From the NCBI GenBank assembly GCA_020851655.1, contig JADZCI010000306.1, forward strand, positions 29,103 to 93,102: DNA of 64,000 nt, in the 5' to 3' direction. A program made the position numbers and the translations under genes. Origin of the DNA: Bryobacterales bacterium. GTDB lineage: Bacteria > Acidobacteriota > Terriglobia > Bryobacterales > Bryobacteraceae. Below the pieces are notes generated by a model. That model ran no database searches. It was not told the DNA's origin and was given only the letters and a program-made list of their open reading frames with translations. This document shows, piece by piece, positions 9,736-18,595 of this stretch; position 1 is the first letter of the stretch; every line of letters begins with the position of its first letter.

Positions 9736-10362
9736 CTAGCGGGCCGAGGCGGCGCGGTTCGGCTGCCACAACACTTCTTCCGCACCGAGTTGGCGGTTTG
9801 CCCAGCGGCTCCACACAAAGAATGCGTCACTGAGGCGGTTGAGGTATTGGATGGCCATGCCGTCCGCCTCTTCGGCGTGACTCAGTGAGACGAGCACACG
9901 CTCGGCGCGGCGGCAGATGGTGCGGCAGACGTGCAGTTCGGCGCTAAGCCTCGACCCTCCGGGCAACACGAAACTGCGCAATGAAGGGAGACCAGAATTC
10001 AGAGCGTCCAGGTCCCGTTCCAACTGCTTTACCTCGGCCTCCGTGATCCGCGGCTGCTTCGGATGCAGGTCGGCCGGCAAAGTCGCCAGTAACGAACCGA
10101 GGTTGAAGAGCTCGTGTTGGACGCGCTCCAGCATGCCGGCCAACTGATCCAAGGCCGGATGCGCGGGGATGAGTTCCTTGGCCGATACGCAGGCCAAACC
10201 CACAAACGAGTTCAGCTCGTCGATGGTCCCGTAGCACTCGATCCTGAGAGCATCTTTCCGGACACGCTGGCCGCTGGCCAGACTGGTCTCTCCCTTGTCT
10301 CCGCCTTTCGTGTAGATGCGGTTGAGCACGAGCCGCGGCTCGTCGAACGGCTTTTCACTCAT
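9736..10362 (-). CDS. mmaB: Cob(I)yrinic acid a,c-diamide adenosyltransferase, PduO type
   Basis: It transfers the adenosyl group of ATP to cob(I)alamin, giving coenzyme B12 (EC 2.5.1.17), in the cytoplasm. At 208 residues the length is typical. The ATP-binding N-terminal motif RIYTKGGDKGETSL is present near residue 15, with YGTIDELNS after it, then FVLPGGS, ELHVCRTICRRAER, and the C-terminal YLNRLSDAFFVWSRW. All are hallmarks of PduO/MMAB enzymes. The ATG is preceded by GAAGG. The gene is divergent from the B12-dependent mutase pair, with 93 bases between the starts, so it most likely supplies or repairs the mutase cofactor. I see no cobalamin riboswitch in that gap. Confidence 0.95.
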   Translation of the reverse strand: MSEKPFDEPRLVLNRIYTKGGDKGETSLASGQRVRKDALRIECYGTIDELNSFVGLACVSAKELIPAHPALDQLAGMLERVQHELFNLGSLLATLPADLHPKQPRITEAEVKQLERDLDALNSGLPSLRSFVLPGGSRLSAELHVCRTICRRAERVLVSLSHAEEADGMAIQYLNRLSDAFFVWSRWANRQLGAEEVLWQPNRAASAR

Positions 10363-10455
10363 CGCACCTTCATTGTAGTGGGCGTCCAGTGGCGCGGGTA
10401 GGCGGGCAACGCGAAATGCCTCGTGATCGGGCCCCGGGCTAGAATCGAGCTAGCA

Positions 10456-12024
10456 ATGGTGAAAACCACTCTGGGCGAGATCCCCGTCGAAGCGTGCTAC
10501 GGGCCGGAGCACATGCGGGGGGACGCACCTCCTCTGCCGGGGCAGTTCCCTTACACGCGGGGGATCCACCCGTCGATGTACCGGGAACGCCTGTGGACCA
10601 TGCGGCAATTTTCGGGGTTCGCCACGCCCGAGGAGACCAACCAACGGTACCGCTACCTGCTGAGCCAGGGGCAATCCGGATTGTCGGTGGCGTTCGACCT
10701 GCCAACGTTAATGGGCTGCGACCCGGACGATCCGGCGGCGCTTGGCGAGGTTGGCAAATGCGGCGCATCGATCGCCTCGCTCGCCGACATGGAGACGTTG
10801 TTCGACCAGATTCCGCTGGGCGAGGTAAGCGTTTCGATGACCATCAACTCTCCCGCGGCGGTGCTGTGGGCCATGTACCTGGTGGCCGGCGAAAAGCAGG
10901 GCGTGAGCTGGGACTCCCTGAACGGAACCCTCCAGAACGACATCCTCAAAGAGTACATCGCTCAGAAGGAGTATCTATACCCACCCAAGCCATCGGTCCG
11001 GTTGGTGACCGACGTCATCGAGTACGCCGCGCGTCACGTGCCCCGGTACAATCCGGTGTCCATCAGCGGGTATCACATCCGCGAGGCCGGCTCGACCGCG
11101 GTGCAGGAGTTGGCGTTTACGCTGCGCGACGGCATCGAGTACGTGGAGTGGACCCTGGAACGCGGACTGCCGGCCGACTCCTTCGCACCCCGGCTGAGTT
11201 TCTTTTTCAATGCGCACAACGACTTTTTTGAGGAGATAGCCAAGTACCGGGCGGCTCGAAAGATCTGGGCAGAGACGATGCGCGGCAGGTTTGGCGCCAA
11301 GGACGAACGCAGCCTCAAGCTGCGGTTCCATGCTCAGACAGCCGGCTGCTCGCTGACCTGGCAGCAACCCTACAACAACGTGGTACGCACGGCGATCCAG
11401 GCTCTGGCGGCGGTGCTGGGCGGCACGCAATCGCTGCATACCAACTCGCTCGACGAAGCCTATGCGCTGCCGAGCGAAGAAGCCGTGACCATCGCCCTGC
11501 GGACTCAGCAGATTATCGCGCACGAAAGCGGAGTCACTTCGGTAGCCGACCCGCTGGGCGGGAGCTATTACGTGGAGGCTTTGACGGCGGAAATGGAGGA
11601 ACGCGCCGTCTCTTACATCCGCAAGATCGACGAGATGGGCGGAATGATTTCCGCGATTGAGCGCGGCTTCCCGCAAAGGGAAATCGCCGAAGCCAGCTAC
11701 CGTTACCAGCGCGGCATCGAGACCGGCGAGCGCGTCATCGTGGGCGTGAACCAGTTTGAGCGCGAAGAGCCGGAATCGATTCCGCTGCTGCGCATCGACA
11801 GGGAAGCCGAAGAGACGCAGGTGCGGAAGGTTCGCCGTCTGCGAGAGGAGCGCGATAACGAGAGAGTCCGCGCCGCCTTGGACGCAATTCGACTGGCCGC
11901 GGAGAGTAAAGTAAACACAATGCCCCAAATCCTGGACGCAGTGCGAGTTTATGCAACCGTGGGCGAAATCTGTTCCGCCTTCCGCGACGTCTTCGGCGGC
12001 TGGACCGAATCCAGTATCCTATAG
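10456..12024 (+). CDS. icmA: B12-dependent acyl-CoA mutase large subunit, isobutyryl-CoA mutase-like
   Basis: This is a 522-residue catalytic subunit of the methylmalonyl-CoA mutase family without a fused B12 domain. Motifs include [49 protein letters not shown] (catalytic His), [12 protein letters not shown] and [14 protein letters not shown]. Aligned without gaps to human mutase, three specificity positions read Phe52, Ala79 and Gln170. Methylmalonyl-CoA mutase has Tyr and Arg at the first and third (Y89/R207 in Propionibacterium). Isobutyryl-CoA mutase has Phe and Gln. 2-hydroxyisobutyryl-CoA mutase has Ile, Asp and Gln. The gene therefore most likely interconverts isobutyryl-CoA and n-butyryl-CoA, though automatic annotation would say methylmalonyl-CoA mutase. 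I chose ATG 10456 over GTG 10423 because the extra residues have no family counterpart. The B12-binding subunit follows 14 bases downstream. Confidence 0.85.
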   Translation: MVKTTLGEIPVEACYGPEHMRGDAPPLPGQFPYTRGIHPSMYRERLWTMRQFSGFATPEETNQRYRYLLSQGQSGLSVAFDLPTLMGCDPDDPAALGEVGKCGASIASLADMETLFDQIPLGEVSVSMTINSPAAVLWAMYLVAGEKQGVSWDSLNGTLQNDILKEYIAQKEYLYPPKPSVRLVTDVIEYAARHVPRYNPVSISGYHIREAGSTAVQELAFTLRDGIEYVEWTLERGLPADSFAPRLSFFFNAHNDFFEEIAKYRAARKIWAETMRGRFGAKDERSLKLRFHAQTAGCSLTWQQPYNNVVRTAIQALAAVLGGTQSLHTNSLDEAYALPSEEAVTIALRTQQIIAHESGVTSVADPLGGSYYVEALTAEMEERAVSYIRKIDEMGGMISAIERGFPQREIAEASYRYQRGIETGERVIVGVNQFEREEPESIPLLRIDREAEETQVRKVRRLREERDNERVRAALDAIRLAAESKVNTMPQILDAVRVYATVGEICSAFRDVFGGWTESSIL

Positions 12025-12038
12025 GTAGGCTTCAATAC

Positions 12039-12440
12039 ATGGTTCCGAGGATCCGTGTGTTAGTGGCCAAAGCCGGGCTCGACGGCCATGACCGCGGAGC
12101 CAAGGTAATCGCCCGCGCCCTGAGGGACGCCGGCATGGAGGTAATCTACACCGGACTCCGGCAGTCGCCGGAGATGATCGTTAACGCAGCCCTCCAGGAG
12201 GACGTTCAAGTGATCGGACTTTCGATCCTGTCCGGCGCGCACAACGCGATTGTGCCGCGCATCCTTGAGTTGCTGCGGGAAAAGGAAATGGACGACGTTC
12301 TGGTGGTCGTCGGCGGCACCATCCCTGATGGAGATGCCGCGGAACTGAAACAAATGGGAGTCGCCGCAGTCTTTCAACCCGGCGCCGCACTGGGTGCTAT
12401 CGTTGATTTCATCCGCGGTTCTGTCCGGCAGCCGCTCTGA
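12039..12440 (+). CDS. icmB: B12-binding small subunit of the acyl-CoA mutase
   Basis: This 133-residue Rossmann-like cobalamin-binding domain carries the base-off/His-on motif DGHDRGAK near residues 15-22, whose histidine is the lower axial cobalt ligand. [15 protein letters not shown] and [14 protein letters not shown] follow, contacting the dimethylbenzimidazole tail in known structures. Its size matches IcmB of Streptomyces (about 136 residues) and HcmB, where the B12 domain is also a separate subunit. It sits 14 bases after the large subunit with a ribosome site (TAGGTAGG) in the gap, so the two form one transcription unit. No MeaB-like G-protein chaperone is encoded nearby. Confidence 0.92.
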   Translation: MVPRIRVLVAKAGLDGHDRGAKVIARALRDAGMEVIYTGLRQSPEMIVNAALQEDVQVIGLSILSGAHNAIVPRILELLREKEMDDVLVVVGGTIPDGDAAELKQMGVAAVFQPGAALGAIVDFIRGSVRQPL

Positions 12441-12497
12441 AGAACTGAATTTCAGGCTTTACTCCCGGCGAACATTTTGTAAGGATTCTGTTTAGAC

Positions 12498-13847
12498 ATG
12501 CAAGACAGACAAAATATTGCGGTGTTTGTCGACTACGACAACATCGAGATTGGGATCAAGTCCACGCTGCGGCGCGAGTTTGACGTTTCGCTGGTGCTGG
12601 ACGCCCTCAAGGAGCGTGGCGACATCGTGGCCAAGTTCGCGTACGCGAACTGGAGCCGCCAGGAAGGCGCAGCCCGGCAAATGGCGGAAAACGCCGTACA
12701 GATGGTGCAGCGCTTGCCATCGCCGCGTGGCGACAAAAACGGGGGAGACATTAACCTGGCGCTGGATGCGCTGGAAATGGCGTTCACGCACGACCACGTC
12801 AATTCCTTCGCGATTGTGAGCGGTGACAGCGACTTTATCCCGCTGGTGAACAAGCTGCGCGAGTACGGCAAGACCGTGTACGTCGTAGGCGGCAGGGCCT
12901 TCACCTCCACCATCCTGCAGCAGAACTGCCACGAGTTCATCAGCTTTGAATCGTTGATGGATATTGACGTTTCCAAGCTGCCACCGCCGCCGCCACCGCC
13001 GCAGGCTGTCCAGGCGGCACAGCAAGAGCGCCGGTTCGAACGCCCCCCGCGCGACCGCGACCGGGACCGGGACCGGGACCGTCAACAACAGCAGCAAAAG
13101 CAAAGACCGGCGCCGCTCGACCTGGCTCAGGCGCTTCCGCTGGTGGAGCGTGCGCTGCAAGTGCTCGAGCGGCGGAGCGTACAGCCGCAGTTGGGTTTGC
13201 TCAAGTCCACGATGCTGCAGTTGGACTCCACGTTCAACGAGAGCGCGTACGGCGCCCGGAGCTTCTCCGATTTTGTTGAGAAACTGAAACGGGCCGACCT
13301 CGTCCACGTGCGTGGAACCGGCGGGCGGTACTTCATCGAGCGCAAGCACGGCGGCCCGGCGAAGGACATGCCCAAGCCCGAAGAGGCGCTGCCCCTTCTG
13401 CGCGACGTTCTCGAGATTCACCGGCTTGAACTCGAAGATGGTTGTCCGGCCGACCAGCTCGCAAACTGGATGCTGGAAGAGCATCCCTCCTTCGACCACA
13501 AACGGTACGGGTATCAGGAATTTTCCGAATTCCTCAACTTCGCTCAAGACAAGGGTGTCGTGCGGAACGTGCCTTCCGCGGATCAAGGTTTGACGGTATA
13601 CCTGGGCTCCGAGTTCTATCCTCCGGCTCCGCCGAAATCGGATACTCCCGAGGAGGAAGTGCTCACCGAGCACGATATCCGCCAGCCGATCGTCCGAGGC
13701 CAGCCGACCGCTACCGGCGAGATTCCCGTAATCGACGAACCGCCGCCCACCAAAGGGCGCAAGCGGGCGCCGCGCAAAAAGGTGAACGGCAACGCGGACA
13801 GGCCGGCCCGCCGGCCGCCGGCCCGGCGCAAAAAGCCCTCCGTCTAA
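12498..13847 (+). CDS. NYN-domain RNase-like protein with two OST-HTH/LOTUS domains
   Basis: Residues 1-155 form a NYN (PIN-like, LabA-type) domain with acidic metal-site residues in VFVDYDNIE, GGDINLALD and VSGDSDFIPL. A flexible linker follows with a proline run and a repeated Arg-Asp stretch ending in a glutamine run. Two winged-helix OST-HTH/LOTUS-like domains follow, at about 215-290 (LPLVERALQVL ... RGTGGRYFIERK) and 310-385 (LPLLRDVLEIH ... YQEFSEFLNF). The C-terminal tail is very basic (KGRKRAPRKK). NYN-LOTUS proteins are predicted RNA-binding endoribonucleases; bacterial members are poorly studied. It stands alone between the mutase pair and ridA. A 454-residue ORF lies exactly opposite, which is a codon-bias shadow. 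Confidence 0.88.
   Translation: MQDRQNIAVFVDYDNIEIGIKSTLRREFDVSLVLDALKERGDIVAKFAYANWSRQEGAARQMAENAVQMVQRLPSPRGDKNGGDINLALDALEMAFTHDHVNSFAIVSGDSDFIPLVNKLREYGKTVYVVGGRAFTSTILQQNCHEFISFESLMDIDVSKLPPPPPPPQAVQAAQQERRFERPPRDRDRDRDRDRQQQQQKQRPAPLDLAQALPLVERALQVLERRSVQPQLGLLKSTMLQLDSTFNESAYGARSFSDFVEKLKRADLVHVRGTGGRYFIERKHGGPAKDMPKPEEALPLLRDVLEIHRLELEDGCPADQLANWMLEEHPSFDHKRYGYQEFSEFLNFAQDKGVVRNVPSADQGLTVYLGSEFYPPAPPKSDTPEEEVLTEHDIRQPIVRGQPTATGEIPVIDEPPPTKGRKRAPRKKVNGNADRPARRPPARRKKPSV
13051..13081 (+). repeat. Six-base tandem repeat inside the NYN-LOTUS gene
   Basis: About five copies of a six-base unit (GACCGG or GACCGC) encode alternating Arg-Asp residues in the linker between the nuclease and the LOTUS domains. 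It is flanked by a CCGCCA proline run upstream and a CAG/CAA glutamine run downstream. The copy number could vary by slippage in steps that keep the reading frame. Confidence 0.75.
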
Positions 13848-13863
13848 CGGATACACTCAGCAC

Positions 13864-14256
13864 ATGATCGAACGGATCTTTCCACCCGATGCTCCGCGTC
13901 CGCGCGGAGCCTACTCTCCCGCGGTGCGGGCCGGCGATTTCCTCTTTGTCTCCGGACAACTTGCAGTCGATCCGGTGACGAACGAAACGTCTTTCGGCGA
14001 TATTCGCCACGAGACCCGCGTGACGCTGAACAACATCAAGCGGATCCTGGAGGCGGCCGGCGCCTCGTTGGCGGACGTCGTGAAGTGTTCGGTTTTTCTG
14101 AAGTACGGGACCGAATTCCCGGCGATGAATGAGGTATACTCCGAGTTCTTCGGCGAACAGAAACCCGCCCGGACGACCGTGGAGGTGAAGTTCGCAAATC
14201 CCGACATGAGGATTGAAATCGACTGCATCGCATTTCATCCGAAGGAGCACGCATGA
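13864..14256 (+). CDS. ridA: RidA family enamine/imine deaminase
   Basis: RidA proteins hydrolyse reactive 2-aminoacrylate and related enamines or imines released by PLP enzymes. This 130-residue protein has the full family pattern: APRPRGAYSPAVRAGDFLFVSGQ near the start, NNIKRILEAAGASLADVVKC in the middle, and the substrate-binding arginine in KPARTTVEV near residue 104. Start ATG 13864 is 16 bases after the NYN-LOTUS gene. Its last bases overlap the start of the DUF169 gene in an ATGA junction, which implies translational coupling. Confidence 0.93.
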   Translation: MIERIFPPDAPRPRGAYSPAVRAGDFLFVSGQLAVDPVTNETSFGDIRHETRVTLNNIKRILEAAGASLADVVKCSVFLKYGTEFPAMNEVYSEFFGEQKPARTTVEVKFANPDMRIEIDCIAFHPKEHA

Positions 14257-15008
14257 ACCTGACCGCAATTGCGCAAACACTGACTGACTCGTTGCATCTG
14301 AGCCTCCAACCGGTGGCGGTAACCTTTGCCGCTGAACCGCCCCAGGGGGTCCGCGCCTTCAGCGGACGCGTGGTGGCAGGGTGCCAGTTCTGGCAGGAAG
14401 GCGCAAGCAGGACATTCTATACCGCGCAATCGGACCACGAGCTTTGTTCGATCGGGCAGTACACTCACAATCTTGGGTTCAGCGCGGCGAGCGAAACGGA
14501 TCTCAAAGACACGCTCAAGGTACTGGGGGAATTGTCCTATGTTCGCGAAGAGGACATTCCACAAATTCCCGTTCTACACACCTCGCCCAAGTACGTGGTG
14601 TACGGACCATTGGGCCAAGCCGCCGCGGTCCCCGACGTGGTTCTGCTCTTTGTGCGGGCGGACCAGCAGTTGATCCTGACGGAAGCGACTCAGCAGGTGG
14701 AGGGGGGATTGGCCCCGGCCATGGGGCGTCCGGCATGCGCCGTGATTCCGCACGCCGCCAATACGGCCAAGGCGGCACTCAGTCTGGGGTGCTGCGGAGC
14801 GCGGGCCTATGTGGACGCGCTAACGCCGGAGGTGGCCATCTACGCGATTCCGGGCGCCAAGCTTGCGCCTTACACGGACCGCATCGCGGCGCTGGCGCTG
14901 GCCAACGAAGTGTTAACCAAGTTCCACGGTTTGCGCCGCAAGGATGTCGAAGCGGGCAAGTCGCCCACAGTCCAGGAATCGCTCGCCGCGCTGGCCGCCA
15001 GCAACTAA
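14253..15008 (+). CDS. DUF169 family protein
   Basis: This 251-residue cytoplasmic protein matches the DUF169 pattern: LQPVAVTFAAEPP near residue 17, a conserved cysteine in AGCQFWQEGA, DHELCSIGQYTHNLG, then PDVVLLFVRADQ, and a late LGCCGARAY with adjacent cysteines. The conserved cysteines suggest a metal, redox or cofactor role, but no function is established. It overlaps ridA by four bases (ATGA) and so is likely translated with it. It converges on the second large receptor gene with a hairpin between them. Confidence 0.85.
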   Translation: MNLTAIAQTLTDSLHLSLQPVAVTFAAEPPQGVRAFSGRVVAGCQFWQEGASRTFYTAQSDHELCSIGQYTHNLGFSAASETDLKDTLKVLGELSYVREEDIPQIPVLHTSPKYVVYGPLGQAAAVPDVVLLFVRADQQLILTEATQQVEGGLAPAMGRPACAVIPHAANTAKAALSLGCCGARAYVDALTPEVAIYAIPGAKLAPYTDRIAALALANEVLTKFHGLRRKDVEAGKSPTVQESLAALAASN

Positions 15009-15013
15009 TACGA

Positions 15014-15031
15014 ACGGGGCCGTGGCCCCGT
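15014..15031. terminator. Hairpin between convergent genes
   Basis: ACGGGGCC and GGCCCCGT are perfect inverted arms with two bases between them, lying in the 26-base gap between the DUF169 gene and the receptor gene. It can fold in either direction and so could serve both transcripts. Neither side has a clear T-run, so termination strength is uncertain. Confidence 0.55.
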
Positions 15032-15034
15032 ATC

Positions 15035-18000
15035 TCAGAAGCTCAAACGCAGCCCGAACCTGAACCGCCTTTCAGAGGGCGAGGTCAGGGCCGTCTGAGT
15101 GCTCGTAATCGACGAAAAGTTGTTCAATGTTTGAACGGAACCATCGGCGTTCAGACGCATGCTGGCGACGCCCGCTCCGGGGTTCGCGAACTTCGGGGTG
15201 TTGGTGATATTGAAGCTCTCCGCTTTGAACTCCAACTTCCACCTCTCGGTGATCGAGAAGGTGCGGAAGAGGCTAAGATCCAGGTTCCACATTCCTGGGC
15301 CTCGCAGCGTGTTGCGGCCGGTTGTGCCGAACCGGACCCCGGTTGGCTGCCGGAAGGCGAGTGGATCGAACCAGGACTTGTTTGCGCCGATCTCGCCGGG
15401 TACGGCCACCTTTCCGGGCTTCACCTGGTCTGCGGTCTGTGAACTGCCCGGAGCGTTCAACGATGCGCCATCGGCGGAGATCGTGAACGGAGTCCCGGTG
15501 TAGATGTTATAGACGCCGTTCATCCGCCAACCGCGCAACAGCCACGATCCGAAGCCACCCTGAACCCACTTTTGTCCCGGACCAAATGGCAGGTCATAGA
15601 GGAACCCCAGGGTGAACATGTGAGTCCGGTCATAGCCGGCGACGGCCCGGTTCCGCAGCAACGCGGGCGCCCAGTTGGTCACGGGCAAGCCCGCCCAGCC
15701 ATCTTCGTCGGTCCAGTTGATCGTCTTCGACCAGGTGTAGGCGCCCTTCAGGAACAACCCCTTCGAAAACTGCCGGTTCAATGCTGTCTGCAATGAATGG
15801 TAGTTGCCGTTCACCCACCCATCCCACATCAGCGCCGCGATCCGGCGGTTCTGTGTTGCCGCCAGCGGCCGGCCCGCCGGTCCGGTACCAGGAGGCGCGG
15901 CATTGATGTCGAGATCCGCCATCTGGCGGACAGTCTGTGTTCCGACGTAGGCGACCGAGGTCACCAGGTCCAGCGGCAGCCTTCGCTCCACGGTGAAGTT
16001 CCACGACTGCACGTAGCCCCGATGCAACTCTCCACCCCACGGGCTTCTGGGGCCCATGTCAACCGTGGGCGGCAGCGTCAGGATTCCGGTGCTGATATCC
16101 GGCAGCGGCACTGCCGGGATCCCCTTGTCCAGCGTGTCCGCGTAGGCGTAGGGTCCTGAGGAAACCCAGGACGCGGTGATCGTCGCCGGATACAGGCCGC
16201 GCAAGGGACGCGAGAACGGCAGCGGGTCAAAGGTAATACCGTATCCGCTCCGGATGACCGTGTTCTCCGACAGGCGGTACGCGAAACCGATCCGCGGAGC
16301 AATCAATTTCTTGCTGGTGGTGATGCCCACGTTGTTCGGATTACCGCCGATGCCGCCCAGATAGACGAGGTTGGTCGCCGGGTCCCACCGCTCGATCCCA
16401 CGATTGGCTCGCGAGATCAGGGGATAGTATTCGTAGCGCGCGCCCAAGTTGAGCGTGAGCTTCCGGGTGATCTGCCAGCGATCCCGGAAATACCAGCCAA
16501 ACTGCCACTCACGGTTGGTCATCTGGAAGAACTGGACGGTCTTGCCCATGGAAGTCGTCAGTCCAAGCAGGTAAGTCGCATAGGAATTCAGGTAGTTGGC
16601 GGTGTAGCCTGTAGTGCCCGTCGCATTCGCGCTAAAGGTCAGACTTCCGCGCGGGCCCGATCCCGTTTCCGGCTGCCAGTGGTCCATGTGATAGCGAACC
16701 ATGTCGAAGCCCCACCGGAATTCATGCGCGCCCTTGATTTTCGACATGTTTGTCGTAAACGTGTACGACTTCTCGTTGCGGAACAGCGGCAGGTAGCCAA
16801 AGCTGTTGCCCCACCCGGTGAAGCCGTGGGTGATGGTTGGCATTCCGCTGTAACACTTCCCTTCCGCCGACGGAGGGCAGGCTTTCTTCACCTCTTCCGC
16901 CCCCTGCGCGTAGCCACTGACGACGGGATCGTTTGTATTCGGGATTCCCCATACCTCTGTGCCGATGTTCTCTCCGAAGTCCGGAGCGTACCGCGTCTGT
17001 TGAAAGGGTGTCACCGCAAAAGTGCTGTCCATGACGAACGTCGGCGATATCGTCCAGGTGTGTCCGAACGTGTAGATGCTGACGTCCATCACGTTCGTGC
17101 CTGGGCTGCCCGCCTTGCTGAGACCTGGCCCGCCGACGGCGCCGAGTGCGAAGGGGGCGTTCCAGTAGCCGTCCATGCGGCTGTACTTGCCCCAAATCGA
17201 CAGGTTTGTACGCGGGTTCCAGTTGATCTTGATGTCGTAGTTCTCGCGGTCCAGTTGCTCGGTGGCCGAGTTGTAGTAGTTGTTCAGGGTGCCGAATGAA
17301 GTCCCCTCCATGTTGGGCAGCGGAGCATCCTGCTGAATCCGCTTGCTGATCGAACTGATCCGGTTGCCAGGCACCTGGTTGCCAGCAAATGGACTTCTTC
17401 CGGCCCCATTGGCTTGCCCGGTCAGCGGATCGTAGATGGTGGCCCCCAGGCCCGCGAAATTGCCGTTGCGAATCGCCTGAGTCGGAACCGAGTACGGCGT
17501 GGGCGAGATGCCCGCGCGTTCCCTCGTCGCTTCCACGCTGCCGAAGAAGAACAGCTTGTCCTTGATGATCGGCCCTCCAATGGTTCCGCCGAAGATGTTG
17601 AAGATCGACTTTGCTTTGCCTTGGTTGGCGGGAAGGAAGAAGTTCCGTGCATAGAGATGCTGGTTGTCGTGGTAATGGTAGGCGACGCCATGCACTTCGT
17701 TCGTCCCGCTCTTGGTTGCGACCGTCATCGCGGCGCCGCCTGCCATCCCCTGCTCGGCGTCAAATGACCCGGTCGTGACATTTACCGTTTCGATCGATTC
17801 GACGGGCGGGACATAGACCAGGTGCTGGGGCAGCCAGATGAAGACGTTCGTCGCGCCGTCGACACGAGTCCGGTTGTTGTTCATCGCCGTCCCGTTCACG
17901 TTGGTCCCCAGCGCGCGGCCGATGGCGTCGCCCAGGTGTTGGAAGTTGGTTGGCGTCGCTCCCGGCACGAGATTCAGCAGGCTCTGGAAGTTGCGATAGT

Positions 18001-18445
18001 TCGAGAGCGGCAGATTGCTGATCTCCCGGCTGGTGATCTCCGTCCGCACGTCCGATTTGTCTGTTTGCAGCAACGTGGTGGCCGCCGATACGGTGATGTT
18101 CTCGGTCATGGTGCCGACTTCCAGTTGGAGATCAACCCGCGTCACCATGTTGATGGTTACTTGCACCCCTTCGCGTGTCATTGTGCGGAATCCCTGGGCT
18201 GTCACGCGGATGTCATACGTGCCCGGAAGAACGTTGACCAGCGAGTACCGTCCGCCGGAATCGGCTGTTGTCTCGCGGACGGCGCCAGTCCCCTTGCTCA
18301 CGGCGGAAATTTTGGCGTTCGGAATCACCGCGTCGCTTGGGTCCACGACCGTCCCGACGATCGAGCCGTACAGTACTTGGGCGCCGGCCGAAGGGGCCGT
18401 CAGCCCGGCTAGCGCAAGCGCCAGCGCAAACCCTGAAGCCTTCAT
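15035..18445 (-). CDS. Oar-like TonB-dependent receptor (second copy)
   Basis: This 1136-residue outer-membrane receptor has a Sec signal ending near SAGAQ and then a carboxypeptidase-regulatory-like domain (about residues 25-105: GSIVGTVVDPSDAVIPNAKI, GRYSLVNVLPGTYDIRV). The plug domain (LPLSNYRNFQSLLNLVPGA, RVDGATNVFIWLP) leads into a long barrel ending in RFRFGLRLSF with the aromatic C-terminus. It shares architecture with the receptor at 2457-6068 but differs enough in sequence that the two are paralogues and not recent duplicates. A good ribosome site (GGGGAGGTAAGG) precedes the ATG. Ligand unknown; complex carbohydrate or protein fragments are likely by analogy. No SusD or TonB gene is adjacent. 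Confidence 0.93.
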   Translation of the reverse strand: MKASGFALALALAGLTAPSAGAQVLYGSIVGTVVDPSDAVIPNAKISAVSKGTGAVRETTADSGGRYSLVNVLPGTYDIRVTAQGFRTMTREGVQVTINMVTRVDLQLEVGTMTENITVSAATTLLQTDKSDVRTEITSREISNLPLSNYRNFQSLLNLVPGATPTNFQHLGDAIGRALGTNVNGTAMNNNRTRVDGATNVFIWLPQHLVYVPPVESIETVNVTTGSFDAEQGMAGGAAMTVATKSGTNEVHGVAYHYHDNQHLYARNFFLPANQGKAKSIFNIFGGTIGGPIIKDKLFFFGSVEATRERAGISPTPYSVPTQAIRNGNFAGLGATIYDPLTGQANGAGRSPFAGNQVPGNRISSISKRIQQDAPLPNMEGTSFGTLNNYYNSATEQLDRENYDIKINWNPRTNLSIWGKYSRMDGYWNAPFALGAVGGPGLSKAGSPGTNVMDVSIYTFGHTWTISPTFVMDSTFAVTPFQQTRYAPDFGENIGTEVWGIPNTNDPVVSGYAQGAEEVKKACPPSAEGKCYSGMPTITHGFTGWGNSFGYLPLFRNEKSYTFTTNMSKIKGAHEFRWGFDMVRYHMDHWQPETGSGPRGSLTFSANATGTTGYTANYLNSYATYLLGLTTSMGKTVQFFQMTNREWQFGWYFRDRWQITRKLTLNLGARYEYYPLISRANRGIERWDPATNLVYLGGIGGNPNNVGITTSKKLIAPRIGFAYRLSENTVIRSGYGITFDPLPFSRPLRGLYPATITASWVSSGPYAYADTLDKGIPAVPLPDISTGILTLPPTVDMGPRSPWGGELHRGYVQSWNFTVERRLPLDLVTSVAYVGTQTVRQMADLDINAAPPGTGPAGRPLAATQNRRIAALMWDGWVNGNYHSLQTALNRQFSKGLFLKGAYTWSKTINWTDEDGWAGLPVTNWAPALLRNRAVAGYDRTHMFTLGFLYDLPFGPGQKWVQGGFGSWLLRGWRMNGVYNIYTGTPFTISADGASLNAPGSSQTADQVKPGKVAVPGEIGANKSWFDPLAFRQPTGVRFGTTGRNTLRGPGMWNLDLSLFRTFSITERWKLEFKAESFNITNTPKFANPGAGVASMRLNADGSVQTLNNFSSITSTQTALTSPSERRFRFGLRLSF

Positions 18446-18574
18446 ATCCCTTACCTCCCCACAACGCGTCCAGGGTCACCCTGAGGGCTCACCCGTCGAA
18501 CCCGCTGGGGGTGTTACAGCTAACCCTGGTTTAAGTTGTACGGGTATCATACACCCGTTAGCGCGCCGGAGGAA

Positions 18575-18590
18575 CCCAACTTCGGCTGGG
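18575..18590 (-). terminator. Possible hairpin after gpmA
   Basis: Read on the minus strand just past the gpmA stop codon, CCCAGC CGAA GTTGGG can form a six-pair stem (one G-U pair) with a four-base loop. There is no strong T-run after it, so this is only a candidate terminator. Confidence 0.35.
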
Positions 18591-18595
18591 AAAGT

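Noticed and set aside
10363..10455. Cobalamin riboswitch between mmaB and the mutase
   Set aside because: The gap is only 93 bases and lacks the conserved B12-box pattern; too short for the full aptamer.
12492..13856. 454-residue minus-strand ORF fully opposite the NYN-LOTUS gene
   Set aside because: The plus strand has clear NYN and LOTUS motifs; the antisense translation is low-complexity Arg/Leu/Val sequence with no family pattern, as expected from GC-rich codon bias.
2457..18445. The two large receptors as a recent duplication or recombination repeat
   Set aside because: They share architecture but little contiguous sequence identity by eye, so they are old paralogues.
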